A stretch of 64,000 nucleotides of DNA from Sphingobium sp. JS3065 (GTDB taxonomy: Bacteria; Pseudomonadota; Alphaproteobacteria; Sphingomonadales; Sphingomonadaceae), in assembly GCF_026427355.1 (NCBI RefSeq), contig NZ_CP102666.1, forward strand, positions 124,001-188,000. The letters run 5' to 3'. The number at the start of each line of letters is the position of its first letter. Position 1 is the stretch's first letter. Shown in pieces: positions 26,080 to 35,142 of the stretch. The translations under genes and the position numbers were made by a program. A model generated the notes under the pieces. The model was given only the letters and a program-made list of their open reading frames with translations. It made no database searches and had not been told where the DNA came from.

Positions 26080-27404
26080 TGGGCTTGTCCGATCTCTTTG
26101 CCCGCAAGCCCAGGGGCAGCGGCGCCGGCAACGGGGACGACATCTCGCCTGTGTCCTCCGACCCTGGCGGCAACGAGGCGGTACGCAGACGGCAGCGCTT
26201 CCTGCTTGCCGGCGCCTCTCTTGCTGGATTGCTCGCATCGTCTTTCTGGGTCTTTGGCGGCGGCGAGAAGAAGGTCGATCCAGGCGATGATGGGGTGAGC
26301 GACGTCACCGTCTCCACCAGGGATCTTGTGAACCGCAATCTCTCCCAGCAGGAATGGATGGCGCTTTCGGAAAATCAGTTCGAGGCCCAGGAAAATCAAC
26401 TCAAGGCCGTTGGCGGTCAGCAGCAGCGTATCGACGCGCTGGCGGCGCAGGTCGAGGCCTTGAAAGGGCAAAACCAGGCGATGCAGGCCGACGGTCAGAG
26501 GGTGCTGACCGCCTATCAGGCCGAAAACGACCAACTCAAGCGCCAGATCGCGCAAGAGCGCTCATCCAGCCCCCCTGCGCCGGGTCCCGCAGCGCTTTAT
26601 GGCCCGGGCGGGACGCAGGCCTATCAACGGCCCGACGCATCCGATGGCAAGGCGCCGCCCATAGCCGTTGCGCCTGGACCTGAAGTGAAAATGGTGAGTT
26701 TCTCAGGGGTTGAGCAGGGGACCGCTTCGAAAGTCGAGAAGGGCGACACCGTCTATACCGACAGCGCGAACTATCTGCCTCCCAACAGCTTTGCCCGTGC
26801 GCGCGTCATTGTCGGGGTGGACGCCAGCGCCGGCGTCAACAGTCAGACCGATCCGCTGCCTGTTGTCCTGCGCGTCACCGGGCCGGCCCGTTCGGTCTTC
26901 GCCGATGGCAAGCTCCTTACAACCCGGATCGAGGGATGTCTGGTGAACGGTGCGGCGCGCGGGGATCTTTCGAGCGAGAAGGTCTATGTCAAACTCCAGA
27001 AAATGACCTGTCCCCAACCGGGCGGACGTTATGCCGTCTCCCAGGTGAAGGGGTTCATCGCCTTTGGCGGCAAGACAGGTGTCAGGGGAAGAGTGGTATC
27101 GCGCGAGGGCTCGCTCGTCACGCAAGCCTTCATGGCCGGATTGGTCGGCGGTTTTGGCCGAGGCTTTTCGGCCAACGCCAATAGCGTGTTTCAGGGCACC
27201 AACATCAGCACCGGCGGCAAGCGGGACAAGCTTTCCACCTCCGAGATCCTGGAAGGCGGGCTCGGCGAAGGCGTCGCCCAGACCGGGGACATGGTGTCCA
27301 GATATCTGATCGAGCGTGCCGAGCAATATCAGCCGGTCATCGAGATGCCGACCGGCATCGATGTGGAAATCGTCTTCCTGGAAGGTGTCTATGTCCGCAA
27401 TTGA
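26076..27404 (+). CDS. traB: Conjugal transfer protein TraB (VirB10-like)
   Basis: VirB10-like energy-sensing scaffold spanning both membranes. The 442-residue protein has a cytoplasmic N-terminus, a membrane helix (about 43-62, LLAGASLAGLLASSFWVFGG), a coiled coil (about 95-160), a Pro-rich linker, and the C-terminal TrbI/VirB10 beta-barrel domain (about 210-440) including GCLVNGAARGDLSSEKVYVKL. It overlaps traK by four bases and the dsbC-like gene by 14 bases. Confidence 0.93.
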   Translation: MMGLSDLFARKPRGSGAGNGDDISPVSSDPGGNEAVRRRQRFLLAGASLAGLLASSFWVFGGGEKKVDPGDDGVSDVTVSTRDLVNRNLSQQEWMALSENQFEAQENQLKAVGGQQQRIDALAAQVEALKGQNQAMQADGQRVLTAYQAENDQLKRQIAQERSSSPPAPGPAALYGPGGTQAYQRPDASDGKAPPIAVAPGPEVKMVSFSGVEQGTASKVEKGDTVYTDSANYLPPNSFARARVIVGVDASAGVNSQTDPLPVVLRVTGPARSVFADGKLLTTRIEGCLVNGAARGDLSSEKVYVKLQKMTCPQPGGRYAVSQVKGFIAFGGKTGVRGRVVSREGSLVTQAFMAGLVGGFGRGFSANANSVFQGTNISTGGKRDKLSTSEILEGGLGEGVAQTGDMVSRYLIERAEQYQPVIEMPTGIDVEIVFLEGVYVRN

Positions 27405-28260
27405 GATCATCCGCCGTCTTGGCTGCGCCCTCCGGCCCTCGCGCGTCTTGCTGTCCGCGACGGCGTTCGCGGGGCTGGGTAGCCTCGCCCTTGCGGCTGA
27501 CGTAAACCAAGAGGACAGCGCCGTGCGCAACCTGCTCAAGGCGCGCCTTCCCAAAACACAGGTGAGCGAGGTGAACTGCGCCAAGGTCAGGGGACTTTGC
27601 GAGGTCACGGCGGGATCGAACCTCTTCTATGTCGACGGCTCGGCGCGTTATCTCATTATCGGCCGCATCTACGACATGCAGACGCGTCAGGACGTCACGG
27701 CAGCCCGGCTGCTGGAGATGAACCCCGACATGCTGGTAGGTGCGGCGGCTTCGGCCAATGCGGCTGCTACAAGCGGGGAAGTGCAAAAGACAGCCGCCAC
27801 GCACGCCATGGCTTCCCATGTCGTGCCGGATTCCCCGCATATCCTGTCGCTCGCCGGATTGCCCGGGGATGGCGCGATTATCTGGGGCAAGGCTGCGGCG
27901 CCTTCCGTGACGGTCTTCTCCGATTTCCGGTGCAGCTATTGCCGTGCCCTCTCGAATGAATTGCGATCGATGAACGTCAGGGTGGTCGAGCGGCCCATTT
28001 CCTCGCTCGGGAGCCGTGACCTGTCGGAGCGGGTCTATTGCGCCAGGAATCGGGAGGAGGCCCTGCACGCGGCCTATGCCGGAGAGCCGATCAAGCCAGG
28101 ACCGGCCTGCGATACCAGCGGTCTTGACGCCAACGAAGCCTTCGCGGCGCGGAATGGGCTGAATGGCACGCCGGTCATCGTGCGCAGCGATGGCGCGGTA
28201 CTGGAGGGCTATCGCCCCAGAGCGTTCCTCGAAAAATGGTTGAAGGAGGTTCGGTCGTGA
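27391..28260 (+). CDS. dsbC: DsbC-family disulfide isomerase of the transfer operon
   Basis: Periplasmic thiol-disulfide isomerase helping fold the Cys-rich transfer proteins (TraU, TraN, TraH). The start at 27391 lies 14 bases inside traB and gives a signal sequence ending ALAAD. The protein is 289 residues. The N-terminal DsbC dimerisation region (about 35-115) includes GLCEVTAGSNLFYVDGSARY, and the thioredoxin domain has the redox motif FSDFRCSYCRAL (Cys181, Cys184). The cis-Pro loop is NGTPVIV. DsbC homologues inside F-like operons are common outside F itself. Confidence 0.92.
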   Translation: MSAIEIIRRLGCALRPSRVLLSATAFAGLGSLALAADVNQEDSAVRNLLKARLPKTQVSEVNCAKVRGLCEVTAGSNLFYVDGSARYLIIGRIYDMQTRQDVTAARLLEMNPDMLVGAAASANAAATSGEVQKTAATHAMASHVVPDSPHILSLAGLPGDGAIIWGKAAAPSVTVFSDFRCSYCRALSNELRSMNVRVVERPISSLGSRDLSERVYCARNREEALHAAYAGEPIKPGPACDTSGLDANEAFAARNGLNGTPVIVRSDGAVLEGYRPRAFLEKWLKEVRS

Positions 28261-29111
28261 GCCGAGGCGCGATTCCCGCACCGGCCGGGCGGGCGGCGGC
28301 GGTGGCGGGGTGCATCGTCCTTGCCGCGCTGCCTGGCTGCGTCGGGCTGGGGGGCAATGTGAAGAGCAGCTTTGCCTGCAGGGCGCCCGACGGCATCTGC
28401 GCGCCCAGTGCCGTCATCGACGACCGGGCGCTTGCCATGATGAGCGGGGACCCATCGTTCAGCGCCGAGCCCGTCGCGTCTGCGCCCACAGTCGCCAAAT
28501 CCGCCTCGAGGCAGGCGGTACGCGGGCCGGTTGCCGCAGACGCCGGGAGAACGCGAGACCGCGTGATGCGAATTGTGTTTCCCGCCTATATCGATGAACA
28601 GGGGCGGCTGCATGAAGCGAGCGCGATCCATGCCGTAGTGGCGCCTGGCGAATGGCAGGCGGTCGCTGCCGAAGCTTCGCCTGCGCGCAATGCGCTTGCC
28701 GCCGCGCCGCAGATGCAGGAGCGCGCCAACGCCGCCCGCACCGGCAATCCTTCGGAGCTTGAGGTCGATCCTCACCTCCCCCATCCCGATGCCGTCGCGG
28801 CCGCCCGCAGGCGCGGTGCCGATCCCATCGCGCAGATCAAAGCCGATGTGCAGCGGCGCCTGGCGTCCCCGCCGCGGCGCGGCGAAGGGCAAGCGCCCTC
28901 GGCTTCGGACGCGCGCACGACCGCCCTGACGTCGTCCGGCGGGAAACAGGGGACAGGGCCCCTACACCGCGCGGGGGTTCCCATTGTGCGAGAGAAACTG
29001 GTCCCGGGGTCCCGGCCGACCTCTCGCAGCGCGGATGCGCCGCCGGTTCCGTCTTCAATCCACACGGTGCGGGCGGGAAGCTTTCCAGCCTCCGTTCCGG
29101 AAGATCAGTGA
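28257..29111 (+). CDS. traV: Conjugal transfer lipoprotein TraV (VirB7-like)
   Basis: Outer-membrane lipoprotein anchoring the TraK/TraB core complex. The start is GTG at 28257, overlapping the dsbC stop by four bases. The lipobox is ALPGC (Cys28), and the TraV signature follows directly: NVKSSFACRAPDGICAPSAV. At 284 residues it is longer than F TraV (171) because of a long Ala/Arg/Pro-rich low-complexity C-terminal half (about 150-284), probably a periplasmic spacer. traC starts one base after the stop. Confidence 0.88.
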   Translation: MSRGAIPAPAGRAAAVAGCIVLAALPGCVGLGGNVKSSFACRAPDGICAPSAVIDDRALAMMSGDPSFSAEPVASAPTVAKSASRQAVRGPVAADAGRTRDRVMRIVFPAYIDEQGRLHEASAIHAVVAPGEWQAVAAEASPARNALAAAPQMQERANAARTGNPSELEVDPHLPHPDAVAAARRRGADPIAQIKADVQRRLASPPRRGEGQAPSASDARTTALTSSGGKQGTGPLHRAGVPIVREKLVPGSRPTSRSADAPPVPSSIHTVRAGSFPASVPEDQ

Positions 29112-29112
29112 C

Positions 29113-31698
29113 ATGGCGCAGAAAGGTCTTGTGGAAAGGGCGATGGCCGGTCTGTTGGGCTGGATGGGCCGTCCGGACGCTGAGCGACCGGCGATTGGCG
29201 TCCCGATGCTGGCCCATTGGCTTCCCTATCGCAGCTACGACGCGAAAAGCGGCATATTCTACAACAGCGCCTCACGCGGCTTCGTGCTCGAAATGGCGCC
29301 CATGGTCGGGGCTGACGAGCGCAGCGGCGAGATTTTGACGCAATTTCTCTCCGAGGCGATCCCCACTCCTGGCTGCCTTCAGTTCCATCAATGGATGAGC
29401 CCGCGCGTCAGCGAGCTGCTTTCGAAATGGTATATCCCCCGATACAGGGCGCGCGGGCTCTATGAGCAGATGGCCAGGCATCGCATCGCGCTGATGACGC
29501 AGGGTGTCTGGTCTTCGCTCTCGGCCGACGCACCTTTCTTCCTGCGCAATCACCGCGTTGCCGTCTCCTATTCGACGCCGGAAAATTCAAAAGTATCCAA
29601 TGAGGACATTGCCGGTGTCATGGACGGCCTGGTGTCCGCGCTCGCCTCCATCAATGTGAGCGCCCGCAAGATGGACCCTGCAGCCCTCATAGCCTGGATC
29701 GACGACATCACCTCTCCCACGACGGCACCGGGAGAAGATGCCGTTAGTTACAATCCCTTCGACAGCATCGCCGATCAGGCGATCCGCCGCGACATCGAGA
29801 TGCGGGTGGAGGCAGACCGGATATTGCTGCGCACCGAACGCTTTCGCCCAACGGGCCGGGAACTCGACGACACGCCTGAAATCGGTGAAATCTATCCCGA
29901 TTGCTTCGACGTACGCGCATTTTCCGTGCGCAATCTGCCCCAGCATTGGGCGCCCTGGGATGTTGCCCGGCTGATCGGGGACATGTTCACCGACAAGCTG
30001 CGTATGCCTTGCCCTGTCTCGACCAATCTTTGCATCGACTTTCCCGATGCCGAGGCCGCTGCGAGCAGGGCGGGCTTCAAATATATGCGAACGACGAGCC
30101 TGGCGGACAGCAGATCGGCGCGGTTCCTGCCGCAGCTTAAGGAACAGAGCCGGGAATGGGCGCATGTGAATGATGAGATGAAGCAGGGACGCAAGCTGGT
30201 GCGCCTCTTCTACTCGGTGACATCCTTCTCGCCGCACGGGAGGGGCGATGCCCATGAACGGATCCTCAAATCCGTTTATCGCGCTGCCGGCTGGGATCTG
30301 CTCGACGACCGCTATCTCCAGGTCATGGGCCTTCTTTGCGCCATGCCCATGACCATGGCCAATGGACTGTCGAAGGATCTGGAACGCATGAAGCGCATGC
30401 GCACCATGCTGACGACGACAGCCGCCAACCTTGCCCCTCTGCAGGGAGAATATCTCGGCGGAGCGATCCCCCACATGCTCCTGATCGGCCGGCGGGGCCA
30501 ACCCTTCTTCTGGAGTCCGTTCGAAAACAGAGCGGGCAATCACAATGTCGCGGTGTTCGGAAAATCGGGCTCCGGCAAGTCGGTCGCGTTGCAGGAGCTG
30601 TGTGCCTCGCTGTGCGGCGCGGGCGCGCGCGTGGTGGTGATCGACGATGGCCGCTCCTTTGAGCATTCCGCCAGGCTCCAGGGTGGCGCCTTCGTCGAAT
30701 TCACGATGTCCGCCGGCTTTTGTCTCAATCCCTTCAGCATGATCGATGAAGCCCAAGCGGCGCGAGACGAGGATTATCTGCTCGATTGCATGGCGATGCT
30801 CAAGGCCATCGTCAACCAGATGGCGCGTCACATCGACAAGCTGAACGATACCGAGCGCGGACTGATCGATGGAGCGGTCAACCGTGTGTGGGAAGAGAAG
30901 GGGCGAGCCGGGTCCATCGATGACGTCATCGCCGCCCTTGACGCGACCGACAATCAGATGGCGCGCGATCTTGGCATTGCCATGGGGCCGTTCTCCTCGC
31001 GCGGGACATATGGCAAATTCTTCGAGGGAGAGGTCTCGTTCGAACTGTCAGCGTCGTTGACCGTGTTCGAGCTGTCCGATCTTTCTTCGCGCGAGGAACT
31101 GCGCAGCGTCGTGCTGACGGCAATCATGTTTCTTTCCCAGCAGATGATGCGCAAGGTGGATCGCGCCATTCCCAAGGCGCTGCTGCTCGATGAAGCCTGG
31201 CAGATGCTGCGCGGCGGAGCGATGGCCGATTTCATCGAAACCTATGCGCGCACCTGCCGCAAATATGGCGCATCTCTGGTGACAGCGACGCAGTCACTCA
31301 ACGATTATTACAAATCGGCGGGCTCGATTGCTGCGCTCGAGAATAGTGACTGGTTCTTCATTCTGCAGCAGAAGCCGGAGACCATCGCCGATTTCAAGAA
31401 GCATGATCGCTTCGAGATGGACGATTACACAGATGCCCTGCTGAGGTCGCTTAAGCGCAACGGTTTTGAATATTCCGATATTTTGATCAAGGGCCCCGAG
31501 ACATTGGCCCTCGGACGCCTGGTTCTTGATCCTTATTCGGCCGCCCTGTTCTCGTCCAGTCCCGATACATTTGCCGCGATCGAGCAGATGGTCGGGCAAG
31601 GCATGAGCATGGAACAGGCGATCGAGCGCGTCGCCTTTCCTGACGATCCTGAAAAATGGTCGGCGGCGGCGCCCGGCGCCGCGCTTGCTGCGGAGTAG
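29113..31698 (+). CDS. traC: Conjugal transfer ATPase TraC (VirB4 family)
   Basis: VirB4-family ATPase energising pilus assembly at the inner membrane. The ATG at 29113 follows traV by one base; the frame is open further upstream inside traV. The 861-residue length is close to F TraC (875). Walker A is VFGKSGSGKSVALQEL (about residue 480), Walker B is KALLLDEAWQML (about 690), and a later SLVTATQSLNDYYKS matches the conserved motif after Walker B. A large antisense frame (29587-30831) is only a shadow. Confidence 0.95.
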   Translation: MAQKGLVERAMAGLLGWMGRPDAERPAIGVPMLAHWLPYRSYDAKSGIFYNSASRGFVLEMAPMVGADERSGEILTQFLSEAIPTPGCLQFHQWMSPRVSELLSKWYIPRYRARGLYEQMARHRIALMTQGVWSSLSADAPFFLRNHRVAVSYSTPENSKVSNEDIAGVMDGLVSALASINVSARKMDPAALIAWIDDITSPTTAPGEDAVSYNPFDSIADQAIRRDIEMRVEADRILLRTERFRPTGRELDDTPEIGEIYPDCFDVRAFSVRNLPQHWAPWDVARLIGDMFTDKLRMPCPVSTNLCIDFPDAEAAASRAGFKYMRTTSLADSRSARFLPQLKEQSREWAHVNDEMKQGRKLVRLFYSVTSFSPHGRGDAHERILKSVYRAAGWDLLDDRYLQVMGLLCAMPMTMANGLSKDLERMKRMRTMLTTTAANLAPLQGEYLGGAIPHMLLIGRRGQPFFWSPFENRAGNHNVAVFGKSGSGKSVALQELCASLCGAGARVVVIDDGRSFEHSARLQGGAFVEFTMSAGFCLNPFSMIDEAQAARDEDYLLDCMAMLKAIVNQMARHIDKLNDTERGLIDGAVNRVWEEKGRAGSIDDVIAALDATDNQMARDLGIAMGPFSSRGTYGKFFEGEVSFELSASLTVFELSDLSSREELRSVVLTAIMFLSQQMMRKVDRAIPKALLLDEAWQMLRGGAMADFIETYARTCRKYGASLVTATQSLNDYYKSAGSIAALENSDWFFILQQKPETIADFKKHDRFEMDDYTDALLRSLKRNGFEYSDILIKGPETLALGRLVLDPYSAALFSSSPDTFAAIEQMVGQGMSMEQAIERVAFPDDPEKWSAAAPGAALAAE

Positions 31699-31702
31699 GG
31701 CG

Positions 31703-32029
31703 ATGAGCGGCGGCAAGGACGAGAGAAAAACGCGGTATGTCCCGATTGGACGAAGCGATTGGGCGGGCCTTGCATGGTTGATCCTCGACATGTCGGCCTT
31801 CCTTGCCGGCATAGTACTCATGACCTGGGGCCTGTTCGTCTTTGCCTTCCTGTGCCTGGGAGGATTTTCGCTCGATGGCATGATGCATCAGCTGACCAAT
31901 CTCTCCTCGCGCTACATCGCGGCCAGCCCGGAGCGCGCCCTGTCTTTCCAGATGCTGCTGCTGATCTCCCACCTTCTCCTCTCGCTCATCCTCCTCTTCC
32001 TGCGAAGGCATCGCATTCCCCATGTCTAA
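31703..32029 (+). CDS. Small membrane protein in transfer operon, unknown
   Basis: 108-residue protein with two membrane helices (about 26-54 and 84-101) and a short periplasmic loop between them. It starts 4 bases after traC and overlaps trbI by 8 bases, so it is an integral operon member. I know no F-plasmid homologue at this position. A role in assembling or anchoring the TraC complex is possible from position only. Confidence 0.75.
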   Translation: MSGGKDERKTRYVPIGRSDWAGLAWLILDMSAFLAGIVLMTWGLFVFAFLCLGGFSLDGMMHQLTNLSSRYIAASPERALSFQMLLLISHLLLSLILLFLRRHRIPHV

Positions 32030-32687
32030 GCCGACACAACTCGACCTCACCCTTCCGCCTCCTCCCACGCCTTCCGCCGCTGCGCAGCGGCGCAGGCCGG
32101 TTTTCGCCGGATACAGCCGCGGTCAGATCCTGGTTGGGGCTGTGATCCTCCTGGGGTTCATCTGGGCAATGTGGGTGACAAGGACGCTTCTTGCGCCGCG
32201 CCGCGACCAGATCGTTTCCGCCCGGCTGTCGGCCATTGTCGGTGAATATGTGCAGGCGCAGGCGCGATCAGCCTCGCCGCCCGAACAGATTGCGGCGGAG
32301 ACGCGCCGTTTCATGGCGAGGCTGGAAGGAGAATTGCAGCGCCGCTCCCATGCCGGGCAGGTAGTGATGGCAGGAGAAGCGGTGCTGAGCAGGAACGTGC
32401 CGGATATCACCGAGAGCGTCAAAAAAGCGGTCTATTCTTCGGGCATTTCCCTGCCGAGGCAAGCGCGTGTGCGGGAAAAGGAACCGCCTGTGCAAGGGGC
32501 CGTGCCGGCCGCGGCTGCCGCTGGCGAAGGACCGGACCTGCCAGACCCTTTTGCCGCCGCTGCACCCCCGGCGCAACGGACAACTCCGGGCGCACAGGGC
32601 GTAAGCGATGCGACCGCCGCGCCGGGCTTTGCCGCAGGCGCCTCGGTCGCGACCTTTGGAGGAACCGATGGCGCGACCGCACGGTGA
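32022..32687 (+). CDS. trbI: TrbI-like F-type transfer protein
   Basis: F-type TrbI, an inner-membrane protein affecting pilus extension and retraction, normally found just after traC. The 221-residue protein has a cytoplasmic tip (LDLTLPPPPTP), a membrane helix (about 36-55), then a periplasmic helical domain with the family segment SHAGQVVMAGEAVLSRNVPDI. A Pro/Ala-rich C-terminal tail makes it longer than F TrbI (128). It overlaps the following peptidase gene by 20 bases. Confidence 0.8.
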   Translation: MSKPTQLDLTLPPPPTPSAAAQRRRPVFAGYSRGQILVGAVILLGFIWAMWVTRTLLAPRRDQIVSARLSAIVGEYVQAQARSASPPEQIAAETRRFMARLEGELQRRSHAGQVVMAGEAVLSRNVPDITESVKKAVYSSGISLPRQARVREKEPPVQGAVPAAAAAGEGPDLPDPFAAAAPPAQRTTPGAQGVSDATAAPGFAAGASVATFGGTDGATAR

Positions 32688-33204
32688 TAGCGCGCCCCGG
32701 CCGTGGCGGGCGGCGAGACGTCGATGGTTGCTGCTCACAGGCGCAGTCCTGTTGTGCCTCGCCCTGAGCGCGCTCCAGCATTGGCGCAGCTCTCACCTCC
32801 TGTTGATCAACCTGACCCAATCGCTGCCGAATTGGGCCTTCCTGGTCGAGCGGGACCGATTGCCGGCGAGGGGTGACTATATTTTCTTCCAGCCGCCGCC
32901 CGGAGCGCTGCTCCGCCGCCATTTTGGCGAAAGGCGCCAGCCCTTCGGCAAGCTGGTTCTGGGCATGCCTGGCGATGTCGTAGCGCATCAAGGCGCCCTC
33001 GTGACCATTAACGGGCGTCCGGTGGTGACGATGAAGCCCCGTACGCGCCTTGGCGAACCTCTGACCCCGGGACACACTGGCCCCGTGCCGCGCGGCTGCT
33101 ATTTTGCGGGGTCCGCGCATAAGGATGGGTTCGACAGCCGTTATGCCGAAATCGGCTTTGTCTGCAGTCGCCAGATTATTGGCACAGGGGTTCCGATCCT
33201 GTGA
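32668..33204 (+). CDS. traF: TraF-type conjugative signal peptidase (S26)
   Basis: Membrane serine protease of the S26 family, like RP4 TraF, which matures and cyclises pilins in P-type systems. The 178-residue protein has one membrane helix (about 19-37), the catalytic Ser52 in LTQSLPNWAFLV and the general-base Lys95 in PFGKLVLGMPGDVV. The C-terminal box HKDGFDSRYAEIGFV resembles the S26 box E region. It overlaps trbI by 20 bases and traW by four. The F plasmid has no such gene; it uses host LepB. Its presence suggests a dedicated pilin-processing step here. The symbol is shared with the unrelated thioredoxin-like TraF at 39536. Confidence 0.87.
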   Translation: MARPHGDSAPRPWRAARRRWLLLTGAVLLCLALSALQHWRSSHLLLINLTQSLPNWAFLVERDRLPARGDYIFFQPPPGALLRRHFGERRQPFGKLVLGMPGDVVAHQGALVTINGRPVVTMKPRTRLGEPLTPGHTGPVPRGCYFAGSAHKDGFDSRYAEIGFVCSRQIIGTGVPIL

Positions 33205-33857
33205 GGCGGCTCTTGTCCGGCGCCGGCATTTTGGGGTCTCTGGCGGGGGCTGCGTTCGCCATCGGTTCGATGGGCGCAGACGCGAAGGATTATGGGCAGG
33301 CCGGACAGACATTCCCCGTCGTTGAGCCGGACCTTCTTGCAACGATCGAGAGCCGGCTGAAGCGAGCCGAAGCCAGCGGTGAGATCGCACGGATGAACGA
33401 GCAGTTTGCCCGGCGGGTCGAAGCAAAGGTGCGCAGACCTGATCCGGTGAGCGGGCTATCTCCAGCCAACCGGCCGAAGGAATGGGATTTCGATCCGTCG
33501 GTCATTTTGGAGCGGGACATTCGGGACCAGAAGGGGCGACTGATCGCGGCGGCCGGACAGAAGATCAATCCGCTCGATTTCCTCAAGATCGCTCAGGACC
33601 TTGTCTTCATAGACGGCGAAAATCCTGCCCAGATGGAATGGGCGACCTCGCGTTACGATGAAAGCCAGGCCAAGATCATCCTCGTGGCGGGCTCACCGAT
33701 CGAGGAAATGACCCGCCGCCAGCGGCGTTTCTATTTCGACCAGCAGGGCCGCCTTACCGCCAAGTTCGGCATTCGGCACACACCGGCCGTGGTGAAGCAG
33801 GCGGGCAAGGTCATGCGCGTGCGCGAGATCCTGCTGGAGAAGGGGAGGGCGAGCTGA
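33201..33857 (+). CDS. traW: Conjugal transfer protein TraW
   Basis: Periplasmic F-pilus assembly protein that works with TrbC and TraU. The start is GTG at 33201, overlapping the peptidase stop by four bases. The 218 residues include a signal peptide (ending GADAKDY, about residue 28), a coiled region, and the conserved TraW body (KEWDFDPSVILERDIRDQKG, INPLDFLKIAQDLVFIDG, IRHTPAVVKQAGKVMRV). Length matches F TraW (210). Confidence 0.92.
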   Translation: MRRLLSGAGILGSLAGAAFAIGSMGADAKDYGQAGQTFPVVEPDLLATIESRLKRAEASGEIARMNEQFARRVEAKVRRPDPVSGLSPANRPKEWDFDPSVILERDIRDQKGRLIAAAGQKINPLDFLKIAQDLVFIDGENPAQMEWATSRYDESQAKIILVAGSPIEEMTRRQRRFYFDQQGRLTAKFGIRHTPAVVKQAGKVMRVREILLEKGRAS

Positions 33858-34126
33858 TGCCTCTCTGGTTGGAACTGCTGCGCACGCCGATGGCGGCCCC
33901 GGAGACCGCGCGTCTACGCCGGCTGCGCATGGCCTGGCAGCTTTTGTGTGTTTTGACGGCCCTTTGCGTCGCCTTCTTCTCAACGATGCGCGCGCTGATG
34001 GGAAGGGCCGCCCTCTATCTTGTCGCGATCATCCTTGCGCTCACCCTTTTGCAGAGCCTCCTCTACTGGAATGCCAAGCAGCGCGCCGACAATCGCCTGT
34101 TCGATAGCGGGGAAGAAGGGGAATGA
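33857..34126 (+). CDS. Small membrane protein in transfer operon, unknown
   Basis: 89-residue protein with two hydrophobic helices (about 26-46 and 50-68) and charged ends, starting on the traW stop (one-base overlap) and overlapping traU by four bases. No family recognised. Its place between traW and traU suggests a membrane accessory to pilus assembly. Confidence 0.72.
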   Translation: MPLWLELLRTPMAAPETARLRRLRMAWQLLCVLTALCVAFFSTMRALMGRAALYLVAIILALTLLQSLLYWNAKQRADNRLFDSGEEGE

Positions 34127-35142
34127 ACCGTCTCCTGCGGCACTCGGTCCTTGCTCTGACGGCCCTGCTGTCCATTGTTGCGATGGCGCCTGCGGCCATT
34201 GCCGCGCCGAGCTGCAATGGCAAGTTCGTCAATCCCATCACCGATGTCTGCTGGTCCTGCCTCTTCCCCCTGTCGGTCGGCGGGCTCAAGATCTGGCCTG
34301 GCAATCGGCCCGATGCCAGTAATCCGTCCTCGCCTGTCTGCGCCTGCGCCGACCCCATTCCGCGCATCGGCATTTCGATCGGCTTCTGGGAGCCGGCAAG
34401 GCTCGCCGATGTCACGATGAAGCCCTGGTGTTTCCCTAATCTTGGCGGGGTGCGGATCGCGCCGGGCTTCGATATCGGCCAAGGCTATATGGCAGGCCCA
34501 TCGATGGTCGGTGGCCGGTCGCAAAGCACCGCCAAATGGCACGTTCACTGGTATGTCTATCCGCTCCTTTACTGGATGGAGCTGCTCACGGACTTTCTCT
34601 GCTTCGAGCAGGCGAGCTTCGATATAGCCTATATGACCGAGGTTGACCCGCTCTGGCAGGACGATGCCTTGTCGGGCCTCATCAATCCGGAGGCGATCGT
34701 GTTCGCCAATCCCGTCGCGCAGGCCGCCTGCGCCGCCGACTGCGTAACGGCGACAGCTTCCATGCCGATCGACACGCTGTTCTGGTGCGCGGGCTGTCAG
34801 GGCTCCATGTATCCCATGAACGGGAACATTCCCTCCTCGATCGGACATGTTCAGTCTTCCCGCCTAGCGCTCTCGCGGTTCGCGTACAAAATGCATCGCC
34901 AAGGGCTTGCCTGGGGAACGATGGGGTCGAAGGGGCTGTGTGAAAAATATGTCATGCCGATCATGCGAAAACAGCAATATCGGTTCCAGATGGTGAACCC
35001 GATCCCGACGGTGTCGGGTCGCTATGCCTGCTCGCCGATCGGCGCATCCACCATGCCTCCAGGAACTGGACGCTCCTACCCCGCCGGCGGCGAGGACATG
35101 GGCTACCTTGTCTGGAGGAAGAGGAATTGCTGCGTGCTATGA
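34123..35142 (+). CDS. traU: Conjugal transfer protein TraU
   Basis: Periplasmic Cys-rich mating-channel protein. The 339-residue product has a signal peptide (about 1-27, ending AIAAP) and the TraU pattern: CNGKFVNPITDVCWSCLFPL at the mature N-terminus, then IGFWEPARLADVTMKPWCFP, and many paired Cys through the body, ending KRNCCVL. Length equals F TraU (330) within 10 residues. The Cys content explains the DsbC-like gene in the same operon. Confidence 0.95.
   Translation: MNRLLRHSVLALTALLSIVAMAPAAIAAPSCNGKFVNPITDVCWSCLFPLSVGGLKIWPGNRPDASNPSSPVCACADPIPRIGISIGFWEPARLADVTMKPWCFPNLGGVRIAPGFDIGQGYMAGPSMVGGRSQSTAKWHVHWYVYPLLYWMELLTDFLCFEQASFDIAYMTEVDPLWQDDALSGLINPEAIVFANPVAQAACAADCVTATASMPIDTLFWCAGCQGSMYPMNGNIPSSIGHVQSSRLALSRFAYKMHRQGLAWGTMGSKGLCEKYVMPIMRKQQYRFQMVNPIPTVSGRYACSPIGASTMPPGTGRSYPAGGEDMGYLVWRKRNCCVL

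Noticed and set aside
29587..30831. Long minus-strand frame (414 codons) across traC
   Set aside because: It is antisense to the well-supported TraC ATPase; composition and lack of domains mark it as a shadow of a GC-rich gene.
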